64,000 nt of DNA from Aselliscus stoliczkanus (lineage: Eukaryota > Chordata > Mammalia > Chiroptera > Hipposideridae), in contig CM066738.1 of NCBI GenBank assembly GCA_033961575.1, positions 101,333,478-101,397,477 on the forward strand. Reading direction: 5' to 3'. Made by a program: the position numbers and the translations under genes. Below, piece after piece: positions 62,741-64,000 of the stretch. The number at the start of each line of letters is the position of its first letter. Within the stretch, counting starts at the first letter, position 1. Under the pieces are notes generated by a model. That model was not told where the DNA came from. It was given only the letters and a program-made list of their open reading frames with translations, and ran no database searches.

Positions 62741-64000
62741 AAGTCTAAATATTTGAAAATAATAGTATTTATTGCTAAGGAATACATACCTATAGCAGCA
62801 TGAGGACATTTCTGAAAAATAATACAATCCAGACTTGGGGCAGTACGTACTTTTTTGAGGGGGATAAGGATACACACTCAGAATTTCAATTGTGTGTGTA
62901 ATGTTTTATTTTTTCAGGTGAATACCAAGTGTTATTATAATAGTCTGTAACATATGTAAAGATCTGAAAGATCTTACTTAAAAAAATGTTTTTAATCTAA
63001 AGAGAGAGTAGTATCAACTCCAGCCCTTCCTAGTCACAAGGCTTTTGTCAAATTAACCTCTGACAGCCTTGGTTTTCTCATCTGGTGTGGGAGAGTTTTG
63101 AGGGACCACATAGCTCTCGGAAATCTTTGTGTCCCTTCCCGGGGCTCACTGTCTTTCTCTTTCCTTCTCTCCCCTGCAGCATGTCCATCATCACTAACTC
63201 TTCTTCTTTCTTGTCAACTTCAAATTCTGCAGCATGCACAAGAAACTGGTGTGTATTTGGAAACACTCAAGATAATGCAAGATGGAGATTTGAATGGATA
63301 AAAGGTTGTTCAGACTGGGGAAACATTAACTTCCCCAGAAAAATGGAGGTGAGAATAACAAAGTGCTCACAACTTGGTGACGGTGACAGTGACGAGAACA
63401 AATGAGAAGGATGACAGACACAAAATAATAAAGCACAATTGTATTAAATGGGCATCGCTTCATTTCTTGACACGAACATCAAGAAAACAAAAGGCCATTT
63501 TGTGTTTTTCTTGTTTTTGCTAGTTTATAAACTGCAAAAAGCAAAAATAATTTTTAGTGACAGCTCCTGGGTGCATTTGGGAGACCTCTGGTCTCACCAG
63601 CTAAGACTTAAAAGCTGTCTTTTGGGGCTGGAGTTTTTTAACAGTTAATCTCATTCATTTCATATTAGTGCTGATCCATTTTCACAACTGTTATTTTCTA
63701 ATCTTGCCCCTAAACTTCAAGCTGAGATTCTGGAGTGACCTGTATTATATTTATAGTCTCTATGGCACAATGACAGTCAAATCAAGGTGACATATACTCA
63801 GAGTACAGCTGCCAACTTTCTTACGTTAGCAAGCAAATAAAATACACAGCATTCAATGTGTCTGCTCAGAGGGAACTTGGCTAACCCTTTGGTTCTCAAC
63901 ATGGTTTTCATCTCATCCATCAAACTTAACAGTTGAACTGCATGGTGTGCCTTAAAGGAATCTGACTCACATCTCTATCCCTTATTATCTCTGTGCCATT

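Overview
The window is 64 kb of mammalian nuclear DNA. It carries spliced exons with GT/AG borders, dense interspersed repeats (MIR, L2, L1, MaLR LTRs, hAT, mariner, tRNA-derived SINEs), microsatellites and almost no coding sequence. The SINEs point to a bat, most likely of the horseshoe-bat lineage (Rhinolophoidea): they combine tRNA-like heads ending in GGCCGGCCC-type ends with a 3' part of the kind 'attttattggggaattgggg...' read in reverse. This taxonomic call rests on recalled repeat families and is an inference.

The only gene I recognise is CCBE1 (collagen and calcium-binding EGF domain protein 1), on the minus strand. Four consecutive internal exons are present, in transcript order 17961-17909, 13546-13412, 10942-10790 and 1792-1689. 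They are called exons 3-6 by the human numbering. Together they encode a Cys-rich linker, an EGF-like domain, a calcium-binding EGF domain and the linker before the collagen repeats. Splice phases match across every junction, giving 148 amino acids of continuous protein. The first exons lie beyond base 64000 and the collagen-encoding exons lie below base 1, so the gene enters and leaves the window. CCBE1 is a secreted matrix protein that helps ADAMTS3 activate VEGF-C during lymphatic vessel growth.

Layout: 1-1688 is the start of intron 6; 1689-1792 exon 6; 1793-10789 intron 5; 10790-10942 exon 5; 10943-13411 intron 4, with a well-preserved small hAT element; 13412-13546 exon 4; 13547-17908 intron 3; 17909-17961 exon 3; 17962-64000 the 3' 46 kb of a very long intron 2. 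Intron 2 holds nested L1 and SINE insertions, an internally deleted mariner, many short SINEs and several microsatellites. I saw no second protein-coding gene, RNA gene, CpG island or promoter.

The most interesting material is in the repeats. One SINE type ends at the same internal point in five independent copies, which suggests a short, head-only subfamily. Other points are a long and a dimeric SINE that share a 3' tail, a tail-to-tail SINE pair inside one target duplication, a three-level nested insertion, and an in-frame extra codon at the start of CCBE1 exon 6 compared with the human protein as I remember it. I found no evidence of a new multi-gene system.
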